In this document: positions 19,092-28,207 of the stretch, one piece after another
Position numbering within the stretch: position 1 is the stretch's first letter
Layout: every line of letters starts with the position of its first letter
Assembly: GCA_965116355.1 (NCBI GenBank)
Contig: OZ220679.1
Location: 1-64,000 of the forward strand
Length of the DNA stretch: 64,000 nt
DNA from: UBA1127 sp965116355
GTDB taxonomy: Bacteria; Chloroflexota; Dehalococcoidia; Lucifugimonadales; UBA1127
Reading direction: 5' to 3'
Notes under the pieces: model-generated
The model's database searches: none
What the model was told of the DNA's origin: nothing
Seen by the model: only the letters and a program-made list of their open reading frames with translations
Translations under genes and position numbers: made by a program

Positions 19092-20720
19092 ATGACGACC
19101 AGGTCGAAGAAGCCGAAGCTCTACCCGTTCCACGGCCGCTGTGCGTGGTGTGGGGCCGAGGTCCGCGACTTCCGGCCCCACCGCAAGGTCCGCCGCAAGC
19201 GCTCCCCCCAAGACCTCGCCTTCTGCTGCACCGCCCACCGGCAAGCCGCCTGGCGGCGCCAGCGGGCGAAAGCCGCGTTTGCGGCCAAGCGGCCCTACCG
19301 GTGCGCCGGGCCGGGCCTTGGTGGGCGGGGCTGCCCCAACGTCATCCAGCCGCAGCGGGGGCCCGGGCGGCCCCAGGAGTATTGCGGCGACGCGTGCCGC
19401 GTGGCGGCGGCCAGGGTGCGCCGGCGACGCCGCCCCATGGCGAAGTCGTTGGAACGGCTGTGGGTAGCGGCAACGGTGCGCAGTGACGAGTACATCAAAC
19501 CGAAAGCCGAGCGCCGCATGCTGCTGTTGCGCTTCGGCAGCACCACGCAAGCCCAGCAAGCGTTCTTCCAGGAGCGCGGTGGGATGGCTGCCTCCCTGGT
19601 CACGGTGGAGAACGCCCTGCAGCAGATGGAGGCCCAGTACGGCGGTCCGCTGGCCTTCGGCAAGCGGCTCAACGACAGCGCGCGACAAAGGATGGAGGGC
19701 AAGCGCGACGCGTTGCGCAGCCAGTTGCGTGCCCTTCGACGGATTATCGAGCTGGAAGGCGCCGGTGGCGACGCGGGGCGGCAGATGGCCATGCATCACG
19801 CCTGGCTAGACTTCTTCGCGAAGTGCGCGGCATTGGAACGGGACGCCAAAAGCGCACGGGACCGGCGGGTCCGCAAGCGGGCCACCGTCGCCGGCATCGA
19901 CGCCGACCCTCTGCTGATGCGGGAGGCAGCCGAGCGGGTGAGGCCGGAGGCAGAGTTGGAGCGGCAACGCCTCGAGACCGTCCATGCCGACCGGATGGCC
20001 ATGCTGTCGGCGGCCGCGCGGGTGAGGCCAGAGGCGGAGCGGGAATGGCTACGCCTGAAGGCCGTCCATGCCGACCGGGTCGCCATGGTTTCGGCGGCCG
20101 TGCGGGCAAGACCGCTGGTGGCCCGTGAGCGGCAACGCCGGGAGGCCGCCGCCAACCTTGACCGAGCGCGCGCGCTCAAGGAGCGTGCCAATGCCGACCT
20201 CACGGCAGCCACGGCGAAAGTGGCTGCCTTGGAGCGCATCCCGCCGCCCAGAAGCGCCGCCAGGGATCAGCACGCGGCGGCCTCGGTGGCATTGGCGGCC
20301 TTTGAACGGGTCGAGACCCAGTTGGCCGCGATCGTCCCGCTGGCGTTGGACTGGCAAGGCCCCGTGGAGTACTGGTCAAGGCGTAGGGAACTGAAGGTGC
20401 TCGCGCACAAGGTCCGCGAAGGACGCGAGGCGTTGGGTCTCGAGGTTGCGGCCCTAGGAGACGAGGTGGCCGGCGCTCCGGCGTGGGAGGCGGAGCAGCG
20501 CCGCCTCCTGGAGCAACAGCTCCAGACGGCACAGGAGGCCGAGGCCGATAGGCGGGGTCGCCTCGATGAGGCCCAGGCAGGCGTTGCCGAGGCGGAGCGG
20601 GCGTTGGACGCCCTCGACGCCGAGATTCAGACGCACCTAGTGGCCCTGGGTGGGCATATGGACGACGCGGACGGCCCCCACGTCCACCAGGAAATGATCC
20701 CCTCGAAAACGCGCCCCTGA
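19092..20720 (+). CDS. Unrecognised protein with two Cys/His clusters and a long coiled coil
   Basis: 542 residues from ATG 19092. The first 100 residues hold two likely zinc clusters: CAWCG with CCTAHRQAAWRRQ, and CAGPGLGGRGC with EYCGDACRVAAARVRRR. Both end in an Ala/Arg-rich helix, like small zinc fingers that touch nucleic acid. The rest is charged, Ala-rich and helical. A degenerate repeat of about 27 residues occurs three times (AAxRVRPEAExExxRL...VHADRxAM) between about residues 275 and 360. No enzyme motif is seen. It follows the integrase, so it is likely island cargo. A damaged partial copy lies at 30965-31143. DNA-binding or structural maintenance roles are possible but not shown. 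Confidence 0.7.
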   Translation: MTTRSKKPKLYPFHGRCAWCGAEVRDFRPHRKVRRKRSPQDLAFCCTAHRQAAWRRQRAKAAFAAKRPYRCAGPGLGGRGCPNVIQPQRGPGRPQEYCGDACRVAAARVRRRRRPMAKSLERLWVAATVRSDEYIKPKAERRMLLLRFGSTTQAQQAFFQERGGMAASLVTVENALQQMEAQYGGPLAFGKRLNDSARQRMEGKRDALRSQLRALRRIIELEGAGGDAGRQMAMHHAWLDFFAKCAALERDAKSARDRRVRKRATVAGIDADPLLMREAAERVRPEAELERQRLETVHADRMAMLSAAARVRPEAEREWLRLKAVHADRVAMVSAAVRARPLVARERQRREAAANLDRARALKERANADLTAATAKVAALERIPPPRSAARDQHAAASVALAAFERVETQLAAIVPLALDWQGPVEYWSRRRELKVLAHKVREGREALGLEVAALGDEVAGAPAWEAEQRRLLEQQLQTAQEAEADRRGRLDEAQAGVAEAERALDALDAEIQTHLVALGGHMDDADGPHVHQEMIPSKTRP

Positions 20721-21231
20721 TCGTCCATCAGAGCGAATGGGGTCCACCGTCGCCGGTGGTCGAGCGGGAGAACGCCCACTTGCAGGATCTGCTGGTCACC
20801 GGCTCCCGCGACGTCGAGGCCCGGAACCGGCTGCGCGAGCTCTAGCCCGCCGTCCGCTGCCCCCCTCCCCGGCCCGCAAGCCCTCGGTGCGGCCCCTCAG
20901 TAACGAATCGCCCGTCACCTGACTACTGGCTTGCGCGCAGGAGGCCTATAGCAGCGCCTTCCAGCCTTGACCCGGCCCGTAGCCATCCAGCGGCTTGCAA
21001 CCGCCCTAATCACGCCCGACCTCCGGCCCTAAGACTGCGCAGAAATCCCCCGAGTTCCTCCGGGAATCGGCGTGTCCAGGGAATCCGCGCTGCGTTTTGG
21101 AAAATGGGCACAGAAACGGCACAGCAAATTGTCTTGTAGTCACACCTCGGCCACACCTTCTGACTAGGCTATTTGATTAGCTGACGTGTTGCGTCAGTAC
21201 TCCGAATACATGGAAGGCAGGTGACCCACGA
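20721..21231. other. Gap after the zinc-cluster gene
   Basis: No intact gene is seen. A frame over about 20740-20845 reads ERENAHLQDLLVTGS and stops at TAG, which looks like the end of a coiled-coil protein that has lost its start. The rest holds no recognised element. Confidence 0.45.
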
Positions 21232-24200
21232 ATGAGGAGTGACATGAGAGCGACTGGATCATCATATGACACAGCGCGTTATTCGGCTGGTCCAACGCAT
21301 GTAGATATGCAATTCCCACCCGGCAGTATGGCGGGGGCGTCGCCCAGGCGTCCGGCTTCGAGTGTCTTCGCGGGGGCCAGTGGCCGCGGGTCCACCAGCC
21401 ACTCCTCCCAGGCCGGCAGCCCCGGCTCCCCCGCACGAACGGCAACGATCCAACCGGGGTTGCCCGTTCTCCGGCTTGCGCTGTTGGCGGCCCTGCTGGC
21501 CGTCTTTGCGGTCATGCTCGCCGCCGGCCCCGTGTGGGGCCAGCAGGCCGGTTGCACCCCAAATGAGAACACCATCTGCTACCCCGAGAACGGCAAGGAC
21601 GCGGTGGCGACGTTCACGGCGACGGACCCCGAGGACGAGACGCCGATCACGTGGACCGTGCATCCGGCAGATACGCCAGCTGACCTGAACAACGACGGTG
21701 ACACGGATGACTCCGGAGAGGCTAACCCCTCAGCTCACGCCCTTCACTTCGACATCGACAAGAAGACCGGCGCCCTTACCTTCGACGTCGGGGGCGATAA
21801 CGAAACCCCGGACAGGAGTGTGGCTCCCGATTTCGAGAATCCCAAGGGGGCGGCATTAGCCGATACCCCTTCCCCCGAGGAGCAAAACACCTACAAGGTG
21901 TTGGTGGTGGCCACCGATGATTCCCCAACACGCGGGCCGATGGGCTACCACCAGGTCACCGTCAAGGTCACCAACGTGGACGAGGCGGGGAAGGTGTCCT
22001 GGACCGTAGACCCCGACGGGGGTGAAACTCACACACCAGGCACCCCGAAGCTGGTGCAGTTCCAGGTCGGCGCAAGTCTGAAAGCCAGCGTGACCGACGG
22101 CGACATACGAGGGAATACCAAGACCGTCGCAGCCGCCCACCCCGACGTGGCTGCCGACCCCACCTGGCGGTGGTACAGGTCGTCGAGCAAGACCGCCATG
22201 GGGACGATGATCGAGGGAGCGACCTCGGCCACCTACATCGTGAAGACGGACGACGTGGGCATGCACCTGCGGGCAGTGGCCTACTACCAGATCAAGGGCA
22301 ACGTGGACCAGGAGACGGCGTCGCTGACCTCGGACTACCCGGTGATAGCGAAGAGGCCCTCGGACAGGAAGAACGCGCTCAAGTTCAACCCGGACGAGGT
22401 CACCATGAAGGTGGCCGAGAACAGCGGCAAGGGCACGGTGGTCGGCACGGTGACCGCCACGGGCGCCCACGGCAAAGTCAACTACACGCTGGTCGATCCT
22501 AACACCGCCGACGAAAACAGGTTCAAGATCGACCAGCAGACGGGCCAGATAACAATCCTACTCGACAAGGGCTTCGATTTCGAGGCTGGTGCGGGCAATG
22601 CTAGGAACTGCACAGATGAGGACAGATGCGAAGTCACGGTCAGGGCCACCGACGCCTCCGGCGCAGCCACCGCCACCCCCGCCGACTCCGACAACAACGT
22701 CTACGTCGACATGACCGTGATCATTGCGATCACGGACGTGAACGAGAAGCCGGTGTTCGGCTCCAATGATGAAGCCAACCCAACCAGTGCAGTCTCACCG
22801 AAGATGATAAAGAGTCCCGAGAACAGGAAAGCGCTATTCGACGACGATGGCCCCGTTACCAGCGACTTCGGCGTCACCTACGCGGCGACGGACCCCGAGG
22901 AGAAGAACCTCACTTACCATCTGATGGGGCCGGACGGGGCCAAGTTCGAGCTCAGCGAAGCCCCCAACCGCGTGCTCTCCTTCAGGGAGGCGCCCGACCG
23001 CGAGAAGCCGACGGACCGCAACCGGGACAACGTGTACGAGGTGACGGTGCGGGCCTCGGACAGTGTGCTGCACGAAGACCGGATGGTCAAAGTCACCGTC
23101 ACCGACGTAGACGAAGCTCCGTTGATCATGGGCAAGGAGAGCTTCAACTTCAGGGAGAACGGCAAGGACGCGGTGGCGACGTTCACGGCGACGGACCCCG
23201 AGGACGAGACGCCGATCACGTGGACCGTGCATCCGGCAGATACGCCAGCTGACCTGAACAACGACGGTGACACGGATGACTCCGGAGAGGCTAACCCCTC
23301 AGCTCACGCCCTTCACTTCGACATCGACAAGAAGACCGGCGCCCTTACCTTCGACGTCGGGGGCGATAACGAAACCCCGGACAGGAGTGTGGCTCCCGAT
23401 TTCGAGAATCCCAAGGGGGCGGCATTAGCCGATACCCCTTCCCCCGAGGAGCAAAACACCTACAAGGTGTTGGTGGTGGCCACCGATGATTCCCCAACAC
23501 GCGGGCCGATGGGCTACCACCAGGTCACCGTCAAGGTCACCAACGTGGACGAGGCGGGGAAGGTGTCCTGGACCACGGATGCCGATGCCGACGGCACGGA
23601 AGATGATCCGAAGCTGATGCAGTTCGCGGTAGGCGCACAGCTGGTTGCCAGCGTGACCGACGGCGACATACGAGGGGATACCAAGACCGTCGCAGCCGCC
23701 CGCGCCGACGTGGCTGCCGACCCCACCTGGCAGTGGTACAGAGGAGGATCTCCCATCGGCGAAACGGAAGAGGGGGACTCCTCCACCTATATCGTGAAGA
23801 CGGACGACGTGAACAAGAAGATCCGCGTGACGGCTACCTACCGCATCGGGGACAGCACCGCCAGGGAGACGGCGTCGCTGACCTCGGACTACCCGGTGAT
23901 AGCGGAGAGGCCCTCGGACAGGAAGAACGCGCTCAAGTTCAACCCGGACGAGGTCACCATGGAGGTGGCCGAGAACAGCGGCAAGGGCACGGTGGTCGGC
24001 ACGGTGACCGCCACGGGCGCCCACGGCAAAGTCAACTACACGCTGGTCGATCCTAACACCGCCGACGAAAACAGGTTCAAGATCGACCAGCAGACGGGCC
24101 AGATAACAATCCTACTCGACAAGGGCTTCGATTTCGAGGCTGGTGCGGGCAGTGCTAGGAACTGCACAGATGAGGACAGATGCGAAGTCACGGTCAGGGC

Positions 24201-25446
24201 CACCGACGCCTCCGGCGCAGCCACCGCCACCCCCGCCGACTCCGACAACAACGTCTACGTCGACATGACCGTGATCATTGCGATCACGGACGTGAACGAG
24301 AAGCCGGTGTTCGGCTCCAATGATGAAGCCAACCCAACCAGTGCAGTCTCACCGAAGATGATAAAGAGTCCCGAGAACAGGAAAGCGCTATTCGACGACG
24401 ATGGCCCCGTTACCAGCGACTTCGGCGTCACCTACGCGGCGACGGACCCCGAGGACCTCAACGTCAACCTGACGCTGATGGGGCCGGACGGGGCCAAGTT
24501 CGAGCTCGACGAGGAAGGAGTGCTCTCCTTCAGGGAGGCGCCCGACTACGAGAAGCCGACGGACCGCAACCGGGACAACGTGTACGAGGTGACGGTGCGG
24601 GCCTCGGACGGTGTGCTGCACGAAGACCGGATGGTCAAAGTCACCGTCACCGACGTAGACGAAGCTCCGTTGATCATGGCCAGCGGCATAGCCATATCCG
24701 GCCCAGGCTCGCGGAGCTATGCCGAGAACGGCACGGACGCCGTAGGGACCTACGAGGCCAGGGGCGAGGCCGCGGCCGCGGCCCGCTGGACCCTGGAGGG
24801 CGATGACGCCGCAGATTTCACGCTCAGCAGCGCCTCCGGCGCGAGCACGGAGCTCAGGTTCAGGAGCTCGCCCAACTACGAAGCTGCCGCGGACGCCGAC
24901 AGGGACAACACCTACATGGTGACCCTCAAGGCGACCGCCAACGGCGAGATGGACACCCATGAGGTGACCGTCAAGGTCACGAACGTGGATGAGCTTGGTG
25001 CAGTGCGCCTTGCACCTGCAACCCCCACTGTCGGGAACCCAATCGCTGCCGCAGTTGCTGACAGGGACGGCGAAATTAGCAACCTTACCTGGGTGTGGGA
25101 AACCTCCTCGGACAAGGTGACCTGGACCGAAGTGACGGGCAGGGTGCAGGACGTGGGGGTCGAGCGAACCAGCGTCTACACGCCGGTCGCGGCGGACGAG
25201 GGCAAGTACCTCCGGGCGACGGCCAACTACACCGACGGGCATGGGACCGGGAAGAGCGAGATGTTTGTGTCGACCAACATGGTGACCACAGGCGACCCGC
25301 TGGTCGCCCGGTACGACGCCAACAACGACGGTGAGATTCAGAAGCGCGAAGTCATTACGGCCATCAACGAATACCTCGATGGAGGTACAAACGCCCCCAC
25401 CAAGGCCGATGTGATCCGGCTGATAAATCTTTACCTCGACGCCTAG
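21232..25446 (+). CDS. Giant secreted cadherin-like repeat protein with dockerin-like C terminus
   Basis: 1404 residues. A long polar N terminus leads to a hydrophobic signal segment (about 78-105, LALLAALLAVFAVMLAAG). Two copies of a 523-residue unit follow (about 119-641 and 642-1164), then a diverged partial third. Each unit contains cadherin-like beta domains with Ca-binding style ends (ITDVNEKPVF, VTDVDEAP) and an Ig-like segment (WRWYRSSS). The C terminus DANNDGEIQKREVI...TKADVIRLINLYL resembles a dockerin/EF-hand pair. The protein is probably displayed or secreted for adhesion or polysaccharide contact. The signal starts about 75 residues in, so an internal start (for example ATG near 21307) is possible. 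Confidence 0.85.
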   Translation: MRSDMRATGSSYDTARYSAGPTHVDMQFPPGSMAGASPRRPASSVFAGASGRGSTSHSSQAGSPGSPARTATIQPGLPVLRLALLAALLAVFAVMLAAGPVWGQQAGCTPNENTICYPENGKDAVATFTATDPEDETPITWTVHPADTPADLNNDGDTDDSGEANPSAHALHFDIDKKTGALTFDVGGDNETPDRSVAPDFENPKGAALADTPSPEEQNTYKVLVVATDDSPTRGPMGYHQVTVKVTNVDEAGKVSWTVDPDGGETHTPGTPKLVQFQVGASLKASVTDGDIRGNTKTVAAAHPDVAADPTWRWYRSSSKTAMGTMIEGATSATYIVKTDDVGMHLRAVAYYQIKGNVDQETASLTSDYPVIAKRPSDRKNALKFNPDEVTMKVAENSGKGTVVGTVTATGAHGKVNYTLVDPNTADENRFKIDQQTGQITILLDKGFDFEAGAGNARNCTDEDRCEVTVRATDASGAATATPADSDNNVYVDMTVIIAITDVNEKPVFGSNDEANPTSAVSPKMIKSPENRKALFDDDGPVTSDFGVTYAATDPEEKNLTYHLMGPDGAKFELSEAPNRVLSFREAPDREKPTDRNRDNVYEVTVRASDSVLHEDRMVKVTVTDVDEAPLIMGKESFNFRENGKDAVATFTATDPEDETPITWTVHPADTPADLNNDGDTDDSGEANPSAHALHFDIDKKTGALTFDVGGDNETPDRSVAPDFENPKGAALADTPSPEEQNTYKVLVVATDDSPTRGPMGYHQVTVKVTNVDEAGKVSWTTDADADGTEDDPKLMQFAVGAQLVASVTDGDIRGDTKTVAAARADVAADPTWQWYRGGSPIGETEEGDSSTYIVKTDDVNKKIRVTATYRIGDSTARETASLTSDYPVIAERPSDRKNALKFNPDEVTMEVAENSGKGTVVGTVTATGAHGKVNYTLVDPNTADENRFKIDQQTGQITILLDKGFDFEAGAGSARNCTDEDRCEVTVRATDASGAATATPADSDNNVYVDMTVIIAITDVNEKPVFGSNDEANPTSAVSPKMIKSPENRKALFDDDGPVTSDFGVTYAATDPEDLNVNLTLMGPDGAKFELDEEGVLSFREAPDYEKPTDRNRDNVYEVTVRASDGVLHEDRMVKVTVTDVDEAPLIMASGIAISGPGSRSYAENGTDAVGTYEARGEAAAAARWTLEGDDAADFTLSSASGASTELRFRSSPNYEAAADADRDNTYMVTLKATANGEMDTHEVTVKVTNVDELGAVRLAPATPTVGNPIAAAVADRDGEISNLTWVWETSSDKVTWTEVTGRVQDVGVERTSVYTPVAADEGKYLRATANYTDGHGTGKSEMFVSTNMVTTGDPLVARYDANNDGEIQKREVITAINEYLDGGTNAPTKADVIRLINLYLDA
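21586..24723 (+). repeat. Intragenic tandem duplication, 1569-bp unit, two copies
   Basis: Unit 1 is 21586-23154 and unit 2 is 23155-24723. A weaker third start lies at 24724, again at a 1569-bp spacing. The first about 415 bp and the stretch from about 22340 on are nearly identical between the units. The segment at about 22010-22330 (unit 1) versus 23575-23880 (unit 2) has diverged, as has the part near 22900 versus 24460. Confidence 0.93.
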
Positions 25447-25463
25447 AGCCCATTAGAAGACAG

Positions 25464-25503
25464 GACGCGAGGGTGCGCAATGGATACCGCGCACCCTCGC
25501 GTC
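25464..25503 (+). terminator. Terminator-like hairpin after the cadherin-like gene
   Basis: A perfect 15-bp stem (GACGCGAGGGTGCGC with GCGCACCCTCGCGTC) with a 10-base loop. It lies 18 bp after the stop at 25446. It covers the GTG at 25473, which argues against a start there for the next gene. Confidence 0.75.
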
Positions 25504-25509
25504 CCAACG

Positions 25510-25516
25510 AAGGGGG
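25510..25516 (+). promoter_or_regulatory. Ribosome-binding site deciding a TTG start
   Basis: AAGGGGG lies 7 bases before TTG 25524, just past the upstream hairpin, and puts the start at a clean signal peptide. Confidence 0.65.
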
Positions 25517-25523
25517 CATAAAC

Positions 25524-28016
25524 TTGTTCAACGCAGCTATAACCAGGATCGCGGCTGCCGCCATTGCCGTGGGTCTCGTCGCCCTGATGGCCATCCTGCC
25601 GGCAGCCGCGCAGCAAAGCCCCAGCGCGACGCGGTCCTTCTCCTCGGCATCGGTGGCGCCCGGCGCGGACGTGACGGTCACCATCGCCGTCGCCAACTAC
25701 GGCGGGTTCGGTCGGGTGACCGAGAACTTGCCGGCGGGGTTCACCTACAAGTCCTCCGGCCTCGACGACAGCCAGGTGGACAGCAGCCGCGGCGAGGAGG
25801 TCCGGTTCACCCTGCAGGGTGACAGCTCCTTCACCTACGTCGTCACCGCCTCCAGCACGGCCGGCGCCCACACCTTCTCCGGCACCCTACGAGACTCCGA
25901 CAAAAACAACCACCCTGTCGGCGGCGCCTCCCGCGTCACCGTTGCCGGCCAACAGCGCGACGCCAGCGCGACGCGGTCCTTCTCCTCGGCATCGGTGGCG
26001 CCCGGCGCGGACGTGACGGTCACCATCGCCGTCGCCAACTACGGCGGGTTCGGTCGGGTGACCGAGAACTTGCCGGCGGGGTTCACCTACAAGTCCTCCG
26101 GCCTCGACGACAGCCAGGTGGACAGCAGCCGCGGCGAGGAGGTCCGGTTCACCCTGCAGGGTGACAGCTCCTTCACCTACGTCGTCACCGCCTCCAGCAC
26201 GGCCGGCGCCCACACCTTCTCCGGCACCCTACGGGACTCCGACAAAAACAACCACCCTGTCGGCGGCGCCTCCCGCGTCACCGTTGCCGGCCAACAGCGC
26301 GACGCCAGCGCGACGCGGTCCTTCTCCTCGGCATCGGTGGCGCCCGGCGCGGACGTGACGGTCACCATCGCCGTCGCCAACTACGGCGGGTTCGGTCGGG
26401 TGACCGAGAACTTGCCGGCGGGGTTCACCTACAAGTCCTCCGGCCTCGACGACAGCCAGGTGGACAGCAGCCGCGGCGAGGAGGTCCGGTTCACCCTGCA
26501 GGGTGACAGCTCCTTCACCTACGTCGTCACCGCCTCCAGCACGGCCGGCGCCCACACCTTCTCCGGCACCCTACGGGACTCCGACAAAAACAACCACCCT
26601 GTCGGCGGCGCCTCCCGCGTCACCGTCCAGGCCCCGCCAGGGCCTGCCTCCCGTTCCTTCTCCCCCTCGCAGGTAACCCCAAACGGGAAGGTCACGGTGC
26701 GGATCACTGCGGCTAACTACGGTGGGTTCGGTCGGGTGACCGAGACCCTGCCCGCGGGGTTCATCTACAAGTCCACGAGCCTCGACGCCAGCCAGGTGGA
26801 CGCCAGCGGCGGCCAGACGGTCAAGTTCACCCTGCAAGGGGAAACGTCCTTCACGTACACGGCTACCGCGCCAGGCACGGCCCGCACCTACACCTTCTCC
26901 GGAACGTTCAGGGACAGTGACCGAAACGACACGGGTGTCGGCGGCGCTTCCCGCGTCACGGTGCGGGCCGCCTCAACCGGCGGCGGCTTCGGCAGCGGCG
27001 CCCCGCCCAACCGTGCTCCTTCCTTTGACGAGGGCGCCAGCGCCTCGCGCGCGGTCGCCGAAAATTCACCGGCCGGCACCTACGTCGGGCTTCCCGTGGC
27101 CGCCACCGACCTTGACAGGGATCGGGTCGGCTACAGCCTGGCCGGTGACGATGCGGCGTTGTTCAGGGTCAATCTGGGCAACGGCCAGATCTCCGTCGGC
27201 CTCGGCACCGAGTTGGACTTCGAGGCGAAGGACTCCTACGTCGTCGACGTGGAGGCCACGGACGCCTCCGGTGCCCGTGACACCATCAGGGTCACCATCA
27301 TGGTGACCAACGTGGACGAGGCGGGCGTGGTGACCCTGACGCCGGCTGCCCCGGCAATCGGCGCGCTGATTACGGCATCGCTCCACGAGCCCGACGGCGC
27401 CGTGACCGACCTCCTCTGGGGGTGGGAGCGCTCGCTGAACTTGAGCACCTGGGCCGCAGTGCCCGGCGACGGGTGGACCTACACGCCGTCGGAGGCTGAC
27501 GCCGGCCACTATCTGCGGGCGACGGCGACCTACAGCGACGTCCTTGGCGGCAACAAGCGCGCGCAAGCGGTGACGTCCGAGGCAGTGCCTGTCCCGCCGA
27601 CCCCGACCCCGACGGCGGCACCCACGGCCACGGCGACGGCGCCGCCCCCGGCACCCACGGCCACCGCGGTCCCTTCGGTACCCACGGCCACGGCGGTCCC
27701 TCCGGCCCCAACGGCCACGGCGACGGCGGTGCCGCCGGCCCCCACGGCCACCGCGGTCCCTTCGGCCCCGACGGCCACGGCAACGGCGCCGCCGCCGGCT
27801 CCCACGGCCACCGCGGTCCCTCCGGCCCCAACGGCCACGGCGACGGCGGTGCCGCCGTCGCTAGCGCCCACCGTGATCGTTGTGACGCCAGCACCTACTG
27901 CGACGGTGGCGGTGGTGGAGGAAGGCGGATTCTCGCTATGGGTGGGCGTCCTAGTCCTCCTGGTGGTACTGGTATTAGCGGGAGTTGCAGTGCTCTACTT
28001 GACCTCAAGGAGGTAA
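25524..28016 (+). CDS. Secreted, anchored surface protein with four 114-residue modules, cadherin-like domain and Pro/Thr stalk
   Basis: 830 residues from TTG 25524. The signal peptide ends LPAAAQQS. Three nearly identical 114-residue modules and a diverged fourth follow (each with ANYGGFGRVTENLPAGFTYK, then LDDSQVD and HTFSGTLRDSDKN). Next come a cadherin-like domain (about 500-600), an Ig-like domain (WGWERSLNLSTW) and a stalk of PTATAVP-type repeats. The C terminus has a transmembrane segment ending LYLTSRR. The module is the same as the single one in the gene at 11043. Likely a cell-surface display or adhesion protein; no catalytic residues were identified. Confidence 0.85.
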   Translation: MFNAAITRIAAAAIAVGLVALMAILPAAAQQSPSATRSFSSASVAPGADVTVTIAVANYGGFGRVTENLPAGFTYKSSGLDDSQVDSSRGEEVRFTLQGDSSFTYVVTASSTAGAHTFSGTLRDSDKNNHPVGGASRVTVAGQQRDASATRSFSSASVAPGADVTVTIAVANYGGFGRVTENLPAGFTYKSSGLDDSQVDSSRGEEVRFTLQGDSSFTYVVTASSTAGAHTFSGTLRDSDKNNHPVGGASRVTVAGQQRDASATRSFSSASVAPGADVTVTIAVANYGGFGRVTENLPAGFTYKSSGLDDSQVDSSRGEEVRFTLQGDSSFTYVVTASSTAGAHTFSGTLRDSDKNNHPVGGASRVTVQAPPGPASRSFSPSQVTPNGKVTVRITAANYGGFGRVTETLPAGFIYKSTSLDASQVDASGGQTVKFTLQGETSFTYTATAPGTARTYTFSGTFRDSDRNDTGVGGASRVTVRAASTGGGFGSGAPPNRAPSFDEGASASRAVAENSPAGTYVGLPVAATDLDRDRVGYSLAGDDAALFRVNLGNGQISVGLGTELDFEAKDSYVVDVEATDASGARDTIRVTIMVTNVDEAGVVTLTPAAPAIGALITASLHEPDGAVTDLLWGWERSLNLSTWAAVPGDGWTYTPSEADAGHYLRATATYSDVLGGNKRAQAVTSEAVPVPPTPTPTAAPTATATAPPPAPTATAVPSVPTATAVPPAPTATATAVPPAPTATAVPSAPTATATAPPPAPTATAVPPAPTATATAVPPSLAPTVIVVTPAPTATVAVVEEGGFSLWVGVLVLLVVLVLAGVAVLYLTSRR
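25624..26649 (+). repeat. 342-bp intragenic tandem repeat, three near-identical copies
   Basis: Copies begin at 25624, 25966 and 26308 (342 bp each, 114 codons). They differ by only a few bases, so expansion is recent. A diverged fourth unit continues to about 26980. Confidence 0.93.
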
Positions 28017-28026
28017 AGGGACTGGA

Positions 28027-28076
28027 CAGTTAGGGCACGGCTTTCGGGTTCCGACCCTTAAGTCGTGCCCTAACTG
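28027..28076 (+). terminator. Terminator-like hairpin after the surface-protein gene
   Basis: CAGTTAGGGCACG (28027-28039) pairs perfectly with CGTGCCCTAACTG (28064-28076). It lies 10 bp after the stop. No strong T run follows. Confidence 0.6.
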
Positions 28077-28207
28077 GTGACTGGTTGTTCAGTCCCAGGG
28101 GGGAATTGCGCCCCCTCCACCGGCCGTCCAGCTTCAATGTCCTTGAACACTTGACAGAGCCCCCCGAGAAAGCATGCATGACCTGAAAAATTTCAGATGT
28201 GTAAGAG

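Noticed and set aside
25624..26649. Regular 342-bp repeats as a possible CRISPR array
   Set aside because: The unit is far too long and is an in-frame protein module; no cas gene is present.
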